In this document: piece after piece, positions 39,001 to 50,500 of the stretch
Position numbering within the stretch: position 1 is the stretch's first letter
Layout of the letters: the number at the start of each line of letters is the position of its first letter
From: Cymodocea nodosa
Lineage: Eukaryota > Streptophyta > Magnoliopsida > Alismatales > Cymodoceaceae
Reading direction: 5' to 3'
Length of the DNA: 64,000 nt
NCBI GenBank assembly: GCA_036874045.1
Contig: CM072338.1
Location: forward strand, 20,606,501 to 20,670,500
Program-made: the position numbers and the translations under genes
The notes under the pieces: generated by a model
Database searches by the model: none
What the model was told of the DNA's origin: nothing
What the model saw: the letters and a program-made list of their open reading frames with translations, nothing else

Positions 39001-42000
39001 CCAAAGGAGCTTTTGCTGAAGTTGAACAAGAGCGGTTTATCATTGATGAAGAAACCAAAGAGAAAGTGGACCAGTGCACTATGGGTGCTGATGATGAATC
39101 TGTGATTTCTCCAGCAGCTTTTACTCAAGATGATGGTTCCAGAGGCAACTGCATAACACAGCCAGTTAGAAGTGCGGATATATTTAACTTCCCAGAGGGA
39201 GAGTCTGAAAATCCTAAGATCTATTCAAGTACAAATTTGGCAAACACTCATGCTGAATTAAAGAGGGAGCATGAGACAAATTCTATGCAACATTCAAATG
39301 ACTTAGTGGACTCTGATAAAACTGATGCAGAGAGCAATGAATTCAAAGTAGATGAAAATTTATTGACAGAGTTGGATGCGGTTAGTGATTACAGTTTACT
39401 TGATTTGACATTGGATGGAAGTAAGAGTGATCAAAGGCTTCATCTTTATGGTCATACTGATGAAGATACTGAAGATTCTGCAGTTTTTGCTGGGAAAGAA
39501 ATTCCTTTGTTTGACACATCGAAAGGAACTCCATCAGACATTGCCTTTGAGGATTCAAAAGTAACCAAATCAAAAGGAGAATCCAGAGATTCAATTGTAG
39601 AGCTTGAGTCAATTGAGGATATATCAAAGCTGCCTACTGTGGAAGCAAGTCCTATTGAGAGAGTGGATCGTGAGGTTGGTATTCCTTCTTTGGAGTCTAT
39701 TGTTGAAAAACCATTGACAGTCTCTCCAACTGGACTTGCCAAAATGGAATTCCCTTCTGATTATCCTCATGTGATATCTCATGAAGAAAGTTTCATCATG
39801 AAGGCAAAGGTTATGGAAGATTCTAATTCTTCATCCAAACAACCTAAAGAAGTAAGTTCCACAATATAGCTCTCATACATCTTGCATGCTTGCTGATTTT
39901 AGATCCATAAACCTTGTTGTAATTTCACTATTCAACTTATACCCCTGTATTTCCATCTTGAAACTTATGAAAGTGAAATCTAAAATTTGGTAATGTTGAC
40001 TCCTACAGAACAAAATTATAGATACAGAGTCAGAGGGGGATTCTTCTAACATGCAAGAAGGTGAAGCACATGCTGTTGAAGACTTGCATATCTTGAAACA
40101 ACCGCAAAATGTTGCTGCTGAGAGCCCTGTAGGAAACACTGGCACACCCAATCTTGAACAGGTAGACAAATTACGGTTCCATGTTGTTTGACTCTCTTCA
40201 TTCATAGGGTTGTGTTCTGCAGATGATGAAGATGTATTTTGACCCATAAAAGGTTGAAATGTGATAAATTCAGTACCTATATTTGGTACTGAATAAGTCA
40301 GCCACACCTATAAACAAATCTTCCTCTTTAAAAATGAAAAATCTTAACCTTTTTAGAAAGCGGGTTCCAATGTGCTTCTTGTAGCCGCATCATATCATAT
40401 GATGTCCATATATTTGTAACTCTTATAGGACAAGGCACATCCAGTATTAGAAGTTGACTCTGCACTGCATGAAGTTGAAATATCATCTGTTGATGGTATA
40501 AATCTAGATATGGATCATACCAAAGGTGTCATTAAGCAGCCCCACGAACAGGTTTGCAAAGTGTACATGAATACATGGTGTTTCTTTTAAGGAACTGAGT
40601 TCGAAAATGTTCATGCTACTTATTATTTTGGCATTTTCCACCTTGATTTTACAGGAAAATATACCAATAATGGAGATGGAAATTCACTCAAAAACCGAAC
40701 AACTTGAAGTGCATTCTGGTGAAAAAGGAAGCATGCCACCACAAGATATGCCCATGAGTGGTAGCATTGAGATTCCACAAGCTCAAACTTCCACGGTAAG
40801 TTTACGAAAGCCTCTTTGCCTTTCTGTTCTATATTAAAATGCCTTATGTAGCATAATGTTTTACCATTTAATTTGTTAAGGGTAAAGAAAATCTTGAACC
40901 GGTGGACATAGACAAAAGCCACACTGAAACTGAAGTTTGGCATCTCGATGATATACAACCGTCACTAAAGCCACATGCTGAGGTCAAGACAGAATTTGCC
41001 AAACCAATCTGAAGAGATAAACCACAACCAATTTTGCAGCCTTTTATATGTCAATCATGAATCAATTTTTTTATAGATCTTCCATCTTTATATCTTACAG
41101 GATGAACACTCAGAGAAAGCAAAATTTCACCCAACACTTCACGAGATTGAAGCACAATCTACTGAGGATATACATTCTGCTATGAAACAATTCTCTGAGG
41201 AAGTCAAGAACGACACAGCTGTAGGTATTTCTACAACTGAAACACATGAGATCAAAGCAGAGCCTTCTGAAGATGTACATGTGGGACAGAAGCAGTTCTC
41301 TGAAGGAAGTTTTGATGATCCAGGAAAACTTACCGACTCTCAACCAGTGTCTTCCGAGACTGAAGCAACTGAAAAATACATGGATTCTGACGTGAAAATT
41401 AATCCAAATCTATGTGAAGTGAACTTGCATGAGGACGAGCCACACTCACCGGAAAACATGTGTGTGACTTTGAGTCAACCTTCTGAAGGAAGCGCAGATG
41501 TCCCAAAGAACGTGTCTGAACCAAAGAGCACGACTTCAGCAACAGAACTGCAGCCATCGGTTGAAACCGATTCATACATGCATGAGGTTGAAGCACATTC
41601 ATATGAGGATATAATGGCATTGAGGCAATTGTCAATGAAAATAAGCGAGTCAACAGAGGATGAGGACAGATTTGAAGATGTGAGCTCTGAGCTTGACGCG
41701 ACTGAATATCAGGTGGAATCTGACATTGTAGTTCAATCAGATCTGCATGAGGTTGAAGCACGGTCCCTTGAGGATATAAATTTAGCCGTGAAGAAATATT
41801 CTAGGGAGATGTCTGTCAATTTTGATGAAGAAGTTGAAGGCAAGGGTGTCTCATCCAACGATGGAGTGGTTTTTGGATTTATTGAGAGTAACATTCATGA
41901 AGTGCAAAATGATTTTAGTCACGTGGGTAATGTTACTGCAGAAACTGTTTCAGCTGAAAAGCCAGCCCTTCTCAAACAGGATGCGATTGACACAGCTACC

Positions 42001-42021
42001 AGTGCTTCGAGCACCAATTAG
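36012..42021 (+). CDS. Uncharacterised acidic membrane-anchored plant protein (At5g17910/At2g29620-like)
   Basis: Six coding exons, all joined in phase 0: 36012-39851, 40009-40161, 40429-40551, 40655-40795, 40881-40982 and 41101-42021, giving 1759 residues. The N-terminus has two adjacent hydrophobic segments (about 31-54 and 56-74) in VHDHPFLAGFAFFLFLLF and PVIICTTLLLGTLLSYG. After this the protein is acidic and probably disordered. A conserved core at about 366-415 includes VEWTEDDLKNVMDIGTSELE followed by RNRRLENLIAKRIARKN, then a motif APSVLLEGRSPFE. These fit the plant family annotated loosely as cardiomyopathy-associated or dentin-like; no biochemical role is known to me. Two internal repeat arrays are present: FIRLDDTILKRMN (three copies) and HEVEAxSxEDI (about ten). 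The exon 5 acceptor (TTGTTAAG) is weak, so that exon is the least certain. ATG 36039 is an alternative start. Confidence 0.85.
37999..38515 (+). repeat. Three-copy internal repeat, FIRLDDTILKRMN
   Basis: Inside exon 1 of the 1759-residue protein gene, a unit of about 57 residues is repeated, starting near 37999, 38170 and 38344. Each copy begins with F-I-x-L-D-D-T-I-L-x-R-[MI]-N and goes on to NRYFF(TE), then a serine- and threonine-rich acidic spacer. Copies two and three are the closest pair. Strong conservation of the 20-residue head against a loose spacer suggests a short binding peptide under selection. Confidence 0.85.
40009..42021 (+). repeat. Degenerate HEVEAxSxEDI repeat array across exons 2-6
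   Basis: About ten units of 40-55 residues, each centred on a motif like LHEVEAxSxEDI. Clear copies are LHEIEAQSTEDI, THEIKAEPSEDV, MHEVEAHSYEDI and LHEVEARSLEDI in exon 6; weaker ones are LHEVEISSVDGI (exon 3), EGEAHAVEDL (exon 2) and TETEVWHLDDI (exon 5). Exons 2-5 are short (153, 123, 141, 102 bases), all phase 0-0, and each carries about one unit. This suggests growth by exon duplication followed by exon fusion. Confidence 0.7.
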
Positions 42022-43840
42022 TCTTCTTCCTACAACAGATAAAAGAAAAACAAATCCTCAGATACCACTCAAGTTGAAGCTCGCCAAATGAATCCGAGCA
42101 GGCAAGATATAATCAGTTTTGAAGGTGTATTTTGTGGTCTCTTTGGCGACACAATTCCAAATATTAATGGGAATGTTGCTTTACAGTTCTTGGCGTGTAG
42201 GTTTGTGTAGTGGATTTGTAGATTTCAGTATTCCTTTTTTTCCTTTACCACTCATAGATTTTTTGTTTGGTTGCCCATATATTGCATCCTCTTGGTTCAC
42301 AAGGTATTCTACTGGTGTGAGCGCTTCCTGATTATTTGTGGGATTTTTTTGGTCTTGAAGTGAAGCTTGTTTTTTGGTGGCTTTGCTTTCTGTAGATTAT
42401 CGCAGTGTAATTCCTGGAAGATGTTTGTGGCAAGATATTCATAAATAACTTGTGTTTTGTTTCGTGTTCTTATATTGCGAACTGCCATTAATTCAATCTG
42501 GTATCGTTATTTTCAGCTATAATATAACATTTAAGTAGTAGTGAACTTGTTGACGGCATGCTCCCTTTGGAGTCATGTAACATGTTTTTTTATAATGGCA
42601 CTGTTTATGTTTATCAGAAATTAAATTTTAATGAAAGTCAGAATTATGGCTTACTTCTAACTAATTAAGTTGTCACAGTTAATTTAAAGTCAAGTAATAT
42701 AGGTCAGTAGTTCTATAATTAACGGCAGAGATGAGGCAATGGTTTTCCATATCTACTCTAAATACTACCACCTTGGTGTTTTTTTTCTTCTGAACAATGG
42801 TAATTGATCATAGTGAGCTGGAGCTAATTTGACCGTAGAGCATAAGAGGATCGAGGAAGCATTAAAATGATCAAATTCTCTCACTAACTGCTGAAGAATC
42901 TTCTGAGAAGAAGGAAAGATGGGTTACTTGGAAAAAATAACTATTTGATATGGTTGTAAGAATCGTAAGTTTTACAGAAGATTGATATTGCAATCCTATG
43001 TCGATAAGAAGAAGGTGGCAAACATGTATCCCAGGAATGCTTAAATTTTGTGAGAACATAAAGGAAGGTTAGTGCACATCAGAATTGATGAAAAGTTTTA
43101 ACTTTCTATTTTATTACTACTGTTAGCATACACGAAAAATAGTAGAAAGGAATTTATAAAAATTCTATCTATGTATAAGATGAACTTTTTATTTTCGTTA
43201 ATGTCTTTTCAAGTTTGTTTTTTTCCAAATTGTACTACATCAACCTCTTTTCTAAACTTTCGTGGTTCACTTCTATAGTTACTTTTGTCATTGTCATTTT
43301 CTTTATCGTTGTTTTTGTCTTTTAATAGTCTCTTTGAATTTCTCCGTTTGCACACGATTAATCATCCATCTGGAAAAAATTTGCATTCTTACGATACGTT
43401 TATTGAAAGATTTTAGATGTACCGCATAATTTGGAGTGAGTTCGAGAAGTTTTTCTTTTTCAAATCAAATAGGAAGCTGCACTTGTCTTGAATGTTTGAC
43501 GCGGATACCATTCAACAAGGAAGAAAAAGGATCTCAGGTAAGAGCTGTTGAAATATATTTTTTATTTGTCTTATAATACTTGAGTTTATGTAACTTTAGA
43601 AATCAATTATAAGAAATTAAATTTTTAAGATATCATTTAATTATCAAGCATGAGATTTTCTTTATATAATATCGTAATTAATTTAATTATCGAATATTGT
43701 AATTTGATTAGATTAGTGTAAGATTAAAAAACCAATCTGACCATAATGTTACGGAAAGATGGACTTTATGCTACAAATTCGACATTCGTTAGGGATTATC
43801 TTACAAATTACACAAACCATGTACTAATATTTTGCAAAAT
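42022..43840. other. 3' region and intergenic DNA before the P5A ATPase gene
   Basis: The first 500 or so bases read as a T-rich 3' UTR. The rest, to the GC-rich leader near 43840, is AT-rich with no credible coding frame, RNA gene or known transposon. Confidence 0.5.
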
Positions 43841-44540
43841 CCCGTCGTTGCAGAGTAGGGTTTGCTCTCCCGGTGTCAGATCCATCGTCCTTGGCGGAAG
43901 AGAAGAGCCCCCCCTCACAGTCCAGACTCCTCCACCTGCGATATAGATGGCGGGTCGGGGCAGGGGAAGTAGATGAACGTGCTTCCACGTCCTGCCTTTT
44001 TGATCTCCGCCCGATTCCCGCTCGTTGCTGCCGTTGAGACTAGGACCGACATCTCCACTGCCATTCCCACAGGTAAGATCTGTCATGGTTCCTTTTCACG
44101 TGCGTATCTGTTTGACCTAATAATCTGGGACTCGATTGACACCGTCTCCTCTATTGTCTTGACGAAGACGTGAGAAAAGTAACGTCACATTACTCGTTTT
44201 CCCCGTTGATCGGAGCCAAGGGGTTTCGCATCAATGTGCTGATCTTTTGGAATTCGCGGAACCGTTGAAATAGTCGAATCTTGACGTGATGTTGTGAAAG
44301 AGGCGTGAATTTTTGTGCATATGTTTTGCGCCACTCAGTTCTCTTCTTTCACGTACTTAGAATTGTATTAGCAGCGCTAGCAGCAGCAATAGTAGAAATT
44401 ATCTCATTTATTTTCTTATAAGTTATGGGTCACTTGGAAGTAAAGAAAGTTCGTTTTTCCTCGTGTTTTTCTGCGAACAGGCTGCAGTGGAAATTTTGGA
44501 TTGGGTATCGTCCAAAAGGTGTGGCTGTTTGAATCTGGAA
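43841..44540 (+). promoter_or_regulatory. P5A ATPase 5' leader with intron
   Basis: A GC-rich leader exon from about 43841 ends at 44072 (CCCACAG|GTAAGATC). A 408-base intron ends at GCGAACAG (44480), and the coding ATG is at 44541. The leader carries two upstream frames, described separately. Confidence 0.6.
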
Positions 44541-44560
44541 ATGTCGAGGTTTTGTGTTGA
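43947..44560 (+). promoter_or_regulatory. Two upstream ORFs, the second overlapping the P5A ATPase start
   Basis: uORF1, 43947-43976, encodes nine residues (MAGRGRGSR). Its TGA overlaps the ATG of uORF2 at 43973 (ATGA). uORF2 runs across the leader intron (43973-44072 joined to 44481-44560), encodes 59 residues, and stops 20 bases inside the main coding region in another frame. Such a layout usually lowers translation of the main frame. It depends on transcription starting upstream of 43947 and on the inferred splice. Confidence 0.45.
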
Positions 44561-47500
44561 TGGAAAGTCGGTACGGGAGGTCGACTTGCTGAAGAGCGGA
44601 CACTGGGCAGGGAGATTGGACGTTTGGCCTTTTGGAATTATTTATGTTGCATGGGTCGTCACCGTCATTCCTAGCATAGATTTTACCGATGCATTGATTG
44701 TCCTTGGTGGGCTCATTTTTACTCATATACTGGTGCTGCTCTTTACTGCTTGGTCAGTGGATTTCAGATGCTTTGTCCAGTTCAGTAAGGTACTATTCGC
44801 CCACTTCGGTACTTTTCCTGAATATCGTTCTTTCATTTTTCAAAAAGGCTGGATGATTGTAGACTATCGACAGTGGTTTACACTATAGTTGATTTTAAAA
44901 TATTACATATCATATGTTGCGTTGATTTGAAACTTGTAGGAATTGTAGATCACATTGATCTCCAAAATTGTAGATCACATCTATCTGCTTTCTCATGCAA
45001 AACTTTATTTTACTTCTCTACCATATTTACCGTTATATGTTTTATTGAACTTGATGAATGCACAAGACTCATTTGGCAATGTTAACTTGTTTTTCAGGTT
45101 AAGGAGATTCAACATGCAACTGCATGCAAAGTAGCTCCGGCCAAGTTCTCTGGGTCCAAGGAAGTAGTGCCACTCCATTTTCGTAAATCCGTAAGTTCCT
45201 GTTTGGCAGATGATTTAATTATTTGATTTATTGATGAGCTGTACTGATTACACCTACAAGAATCATAAAAATTAGTTCAAGTGGGATAAAATAATTGGCT
45301 GTTAAATTGATATCTGTTGGGTCTTGTTCCTCTGGTTTGACTTTGTTTTGCGAATAAATTCCATAATATGATGTTTCAGACTAGGGGATTCCTCAGACAA
45401 TGATCTTCCTGGTTCTTGAATTCAAAATTTGTTTACACTTTTATTTCTTCATTAGTGTTGTCTCTTTTCTTATTTTATTTTTAATCTTTTTTCTTGTTTC
45501 CTTTTCTACAAATACTCTGATAGAATTTGATTTATCATTGTTTGGTATTGAAAATAAATACCGTTTGGTATGGTATAAGTACCTTTTAGTTTTTTTGAAT
45601 ATCATATAGTATATGATATTTTTTATTCTGCAATTTCAATCAATTAACTTCCATAGTCATGGAAATCAAACCTCAATAGATATTTCAATTACTGCATATT
45701 TGTGAATTTAATTCCAAGCAATTTTGTTCTTACCTTTTTCATTCTTACCTAGCTCAGTTGCTTTTTGAGCAACAAGCTCAATAGTGACCATATACCTAAC
45801 TCCTTGTCATTCAAAACACTAGGAATTGTAATGTATTTATGTTAATGATTATCCAACATCAATTTTGTGTCAAACTTTGGTCCAACAAAAAGTTGACACA
45901 TGTCGGACTTTGGTAGAGATGTTGGTGGAGGTTTGTGATAAATATGACAATCTATAACAAAGCTAACAACCACCAATTTCAGTAGGAAATATTAGGAAAA
46001 AATAAAACAATTAATAATACACATCTAGAAATAATTAATAGAATCAGACAAGTAAATGGGCTGGGAACTCTGACATTAATTGTGCATTCTGCAATCAGGA
46101 GAAGGACTTCGATCATCTCTTTCTTGCATGCAATTTTGTGAAATATAGTTGGTACTTACTTCTTCCAAAGGCAGTGGGTTATGTTTCATTTCCATGGAAG
46201 GCTTGTTAGATTTGGTGTTTTGGATTGTCAAAGGAAAGATGATTGTGGCAAAGTATAGACTCATGTTGGCAATCCATGTTGTTTGCTAGGGTATGTGGTT
46301 GTAGAGGAATAGGTGCATTTTCCAGCAATGCAATGTCTGAAAAGGAAGACATTCTTTCCTTTTCCTGGAACATTTTCTATGAATGGGAGGGGCCCTTATT
46401 TGTATTGAGAATGCAATTTTGATTTTTTGGGTTTTTATGATTAATCCCATGGATGCCCCTTTGTATCAGGGAGAATATTATTAACTAATAAGATTCTAGC
46501 CATTCCTTTAAAAAAATCTTAGACATGCATGTCATCAAAAACGTAGCATACTTTAAAACTAGCATGTTAATGTACAAGAATCTGTTTAAAATACGGTAAT
46601 CATGTTTTAAAAACATTTAAAAAAATTTGAATCAAGAGGATCAGATCCCCAATCTTTTTTTATCACAATCCTTAGTCACTTGCCCTCTACTTCCTAGTTA
46701 AAAAATTCATAAAAGTCTTATTCAAACTTAAAAATTTTGAATCAAGAGGATAAGATCCCAATCTTTCTCATTATTTGTTGGCAAGAGCAATGGAAATATG
46801 GTACAAGGTAATTTTAAGAAGAGTTTATCCTTTCTACCAATTTGAGTTTGATCGTTCAAAAATTAAACTTTTGTCCAATTTTGCTAACTTCGAACAAATA
46901 AAACAATAAACACTTGGATGAATAATAGGTCTGTAAATGTGGTGGGTTTGTACCTGCTACCTGTCTCACCTTGCTTTCTTTAATGCAAGGTTGTGAGGGT
47001 ATGGCTTTTTTACCTTATTGCTTATTTACTTGTAGGTTTACCTGTTTACATATGGCTAATATCCTCCCTTTTGGCTGCTAAATGTCGAGGTGAAGAGTAA
47101 GGGTGAGCTCATACCTGCTCTATTTACAATTCTAATGAAAAGTAGAGAGTATTGGAAGAGGATGGATCTTTCAAAGGTAACTGAGGCCTTACTGAGAGAG
47201 GATGGTGTGGCTCTTGCAAGCACACACCAATCCCCTCTCCTAAATACAAGCTTCGGTATGGGCGATCTTCAGGCTAACTGTTGTGGCAGTGGAGAGGAAA
47301 GGCCGGTGCATAGATGAAGTAACCAATGCCTGTGATGCTTGGGTAGGCATCCCAATGTCTTTTGTCTCTGTGGGAGGATGAGGCATTGAGCAGACAGATG
47401 TTTCATGAGGGACTTACATTAAGTTTGCATTAGGTAGGACATCCACTGTTGGTAATCTGGACAAGGAGAAGCTGTTGGGGGATAACTTTAGATTGGTTTC

Positions 47501-50500
47501 AGGAGGCAGGGTGTCTTTGTGATCATACCTGACTGTGCTTGTCTGTGTCACTCTGGGTCTTTGTTGTAGAAGCTGCTAGAATGGTTGATGGAGTAGGGTG
47601 GGATGTGGACATCCAATCAACTTTTTAAGTATTGTATATTCTGTTGGTGCCTCAACCAGCTGGAAAATTTCGTTCTATTTCCATCTATATATCCTCTAAT
47701 AAGCTGCCTTTAAAATTTTCTCACGGAAGCATCACTAGCCAGTTACTTTCTCCATTCTTGATTGAAGCATTACCTTCTCTCCATCATCTATCTGGTTTCC
47801 CTTCAAAGCTTATTCCACTCTATCTGATTGTGCTATTCTACCATCACCATAGGGTAAGTTTTCTTCTCAGAAAATCTATTTATGGTGACTCTTCTGCTGC
47901 TATAGCCAATATCTCCTCTCTATTGTCATCTTTTGCATCAACAACCTTTGAGCTTCCACAACCTGAATATTTGTAAAGGATATTTCTGGTGTTACTTTTG
48001 CAGCCTTTGTGGGAGGGAAATTGCTCCTTTGCTTTGCAAACAAAAGCTAGCATCTTGTTTATTATGAAAATGTTTTTATGATCAATTCTTCTGCATATTC
48101 TGCAGGCCCATCCATTTCAGTAGTCCACCTGTCAATAGCCTCCATTGAAACATTTTGAACATATCATTCTCACTTTCTCCATTTGATACTGCAGTACTCC
48201 CAATTGTCTGATGTTTCATCTCCCTCATAAATGTTTAATTAAAATTACACTAAACCAATGCAAGTTTTGAATAATATTTTTTATTTGAGAATGAATATTA
48301 ACTCATATAAAAATAGTGTTTGGAACAAGGTTCACCTTATCTGTGATTGTAGTGGTCTATTGTTGAAGTATTGATCAATAATAGGTTATTGTCTTGTTTT
48401 GGATGACATTCCATAAATAAGCAAGCAACAACGAGAGTCTGAGTTATAATCTTACCATGTGAGGTTGACCACATGAATCTTTTTCTATGTATTTCTATTT
48501 ATAGTCAAATTTTTGATTAAATTACATAAATTTAAACCTTTTCTTATGATTCTTAATAAGTAGTTTTAGACCTTCCTCTATTGTTGAAGTAATGATCAGT
48601 AATAGGCTATTGTCTTGTTTTGGATGGTATTCCATAAATAATGGCTTGATAATCTTATTCATATATTAGGAATATTTCTTTTTTTGAATTTAATTTAAGA
48701 TCTTGCAAGCATAACTATGTATGGACACATCATGCATTGTGGAATATTATCCTTTTTTGCATAGGTGTCCTCAAGGTGACCAAGGCAAACCCTAGGTGCT
48801 CTATCTGTTGGTGCCTTAACAAGAACAGTTGTTTGTTTCCTCTTGGTTACATCATTTTAATGACATTTTTGTAATTTTTTATGGTTGATATTAGTTATGA
48901 GTGGTTAATACTTGATAACTGGCTTTAATTGATCTGTGTATCAAAGTAACATTTTGTTCAAGTAGTTGGTTTTATACTAGCTAGAAACAGAAATGGTAAT
49001 GTGATTTGTCCCTTTTATATAGTTAGCAGGATCATCAGAAAATGCAACATCAGAAGAAATTTATTTTGATTTTAGAAAGCAGCGATTTGTTTATTCAAAG
49101 GAGAAGAATACCTTTTGCAAAGTTCCCAATCCTACGAAAGAACCATTTGGATATTATTTGAAGAACACTGGCTATGGGTCTGAACCAAAAGTTGCCGTTG
49201 CCTTAGAGAAGTGGGGAAGAAATGTGTGAGTTCCACTTCTGCTCTTCTACATTACTTTTCAAACTTTTAATTTTCTGTCAGTATTTTCTGTGTGTGAGTT
49301 TGGTCTTGGTGCTGCTTTTCCACCAGTGCAATGCCTTTGGATTTTATATTGTGTTCTTTGTTATTGCTGAAACTGCTGTTATTGTTTGACTATGACAGAT
49401 GCACAAATTCTTTATGCTATTAATTCATTTTTTAGGAGTTGTGCATTTTTCCTTCTGAAATATGAAAATCCTTTTTTTGAAGAGGAAATATGGAAATCCT
49501 TATGTTCTTCAAAATATTTGGAAACATGTTATATTGTGCTGAAATTTGTCAACTTGGTATCCCTTACACATCTTTATCTCCCATGATATATGGATAGTTT
49601 TTTTGTGCTTGTGACTTGATTCTATAGTCTTTGTTCAAATTTTCAGGTTTGAATATCCACAACCCACATTCCAGAAGTTGATGAAAGAGCAAATCATGGA
49701 GCCTTTTTTCGTATTTCAGGTTTTATCCTTGATATTCTTGACTGTTGGGAAATTATAATTTACATTTATTTTCTTTGTTATCATAAAATTAAATGTTTTG
49801 TAGGTCTTTTGTGTGGGTCTTTGGTGCTTGGACGAGTACTGGTACTACAGCTTGTTCACCCTTTTTATGCTGTTCTTGTTTGAATCTACAATGGCTAAGA
49901 GTCGATTGAAGACCCTTACCGAGCTTAGACGTGTAAATGTTGACAATCAGACAGTGATGGTGCATCGTTGTGGAAAGTATGCCCTTGACACAATGCTTTT
50001 CTCAGAAAGAATGTTGAAGTTTCTATGTAGCTCACTCTTGGTGACAGGTGGGTAAAACTCTCTGGAACAGATCTCCTTCCTGGAGATGTTGTTTCTGTTG
50101 GGCGTTCCTCGACTGGAGAAGACAAGTCCATTCCAGCAGATATGCTAATCATAGCTGGTAGTGCAATTGTAAATGAAGCCATTCTAACTGGGGAATCTAC
50201 GCCACAGTGGAAGGTGGGTAAATGTTAATATTTATAAATATATATTTTTCTCATATATTGTGTGGACTGAAAAGCTGCTTCTGAAAACTATAAAGTTCAT
50301 ATCAAGCTATCGTGGTGAATTGTGCATAAAATTAAGATGCATAATTATTGTGTAGTAGGAAATAATAAAGGATTAAATATGGTCTTTTTTTTTTGTTTAT
50401 GTTCTCTAGGCTTACTACACTGTTGTGGTGATTTTTTGTTAGAAATCTCATCAGTTGTCCATTGGATCTTTATTATTATATAAATGGAAAACTTGTGCAT

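Larger units (their letters stand above)
45191..49022. other. P5A ATPase intron 2, 3.8 kb, mostly unassigned
   Basis: A large intron with an antisense LINE tail (48420-48600), a repeat shared with intron 13 (45845-45935) and a short duplicated motif TTTGAATCAAGAGGAT at about 46627 and 46738. The GC-richer part 47040-47980 looks like inserted DNA with short open frames, but I could not name it. Confidence 0.5.

Noticed and set aside
47632-47976. Possible copia gag remnant in P5A intron 2
   Set aside because: A faint resemblance ([10 protein letters not shown]) did not extend into the following conserved gag positions.
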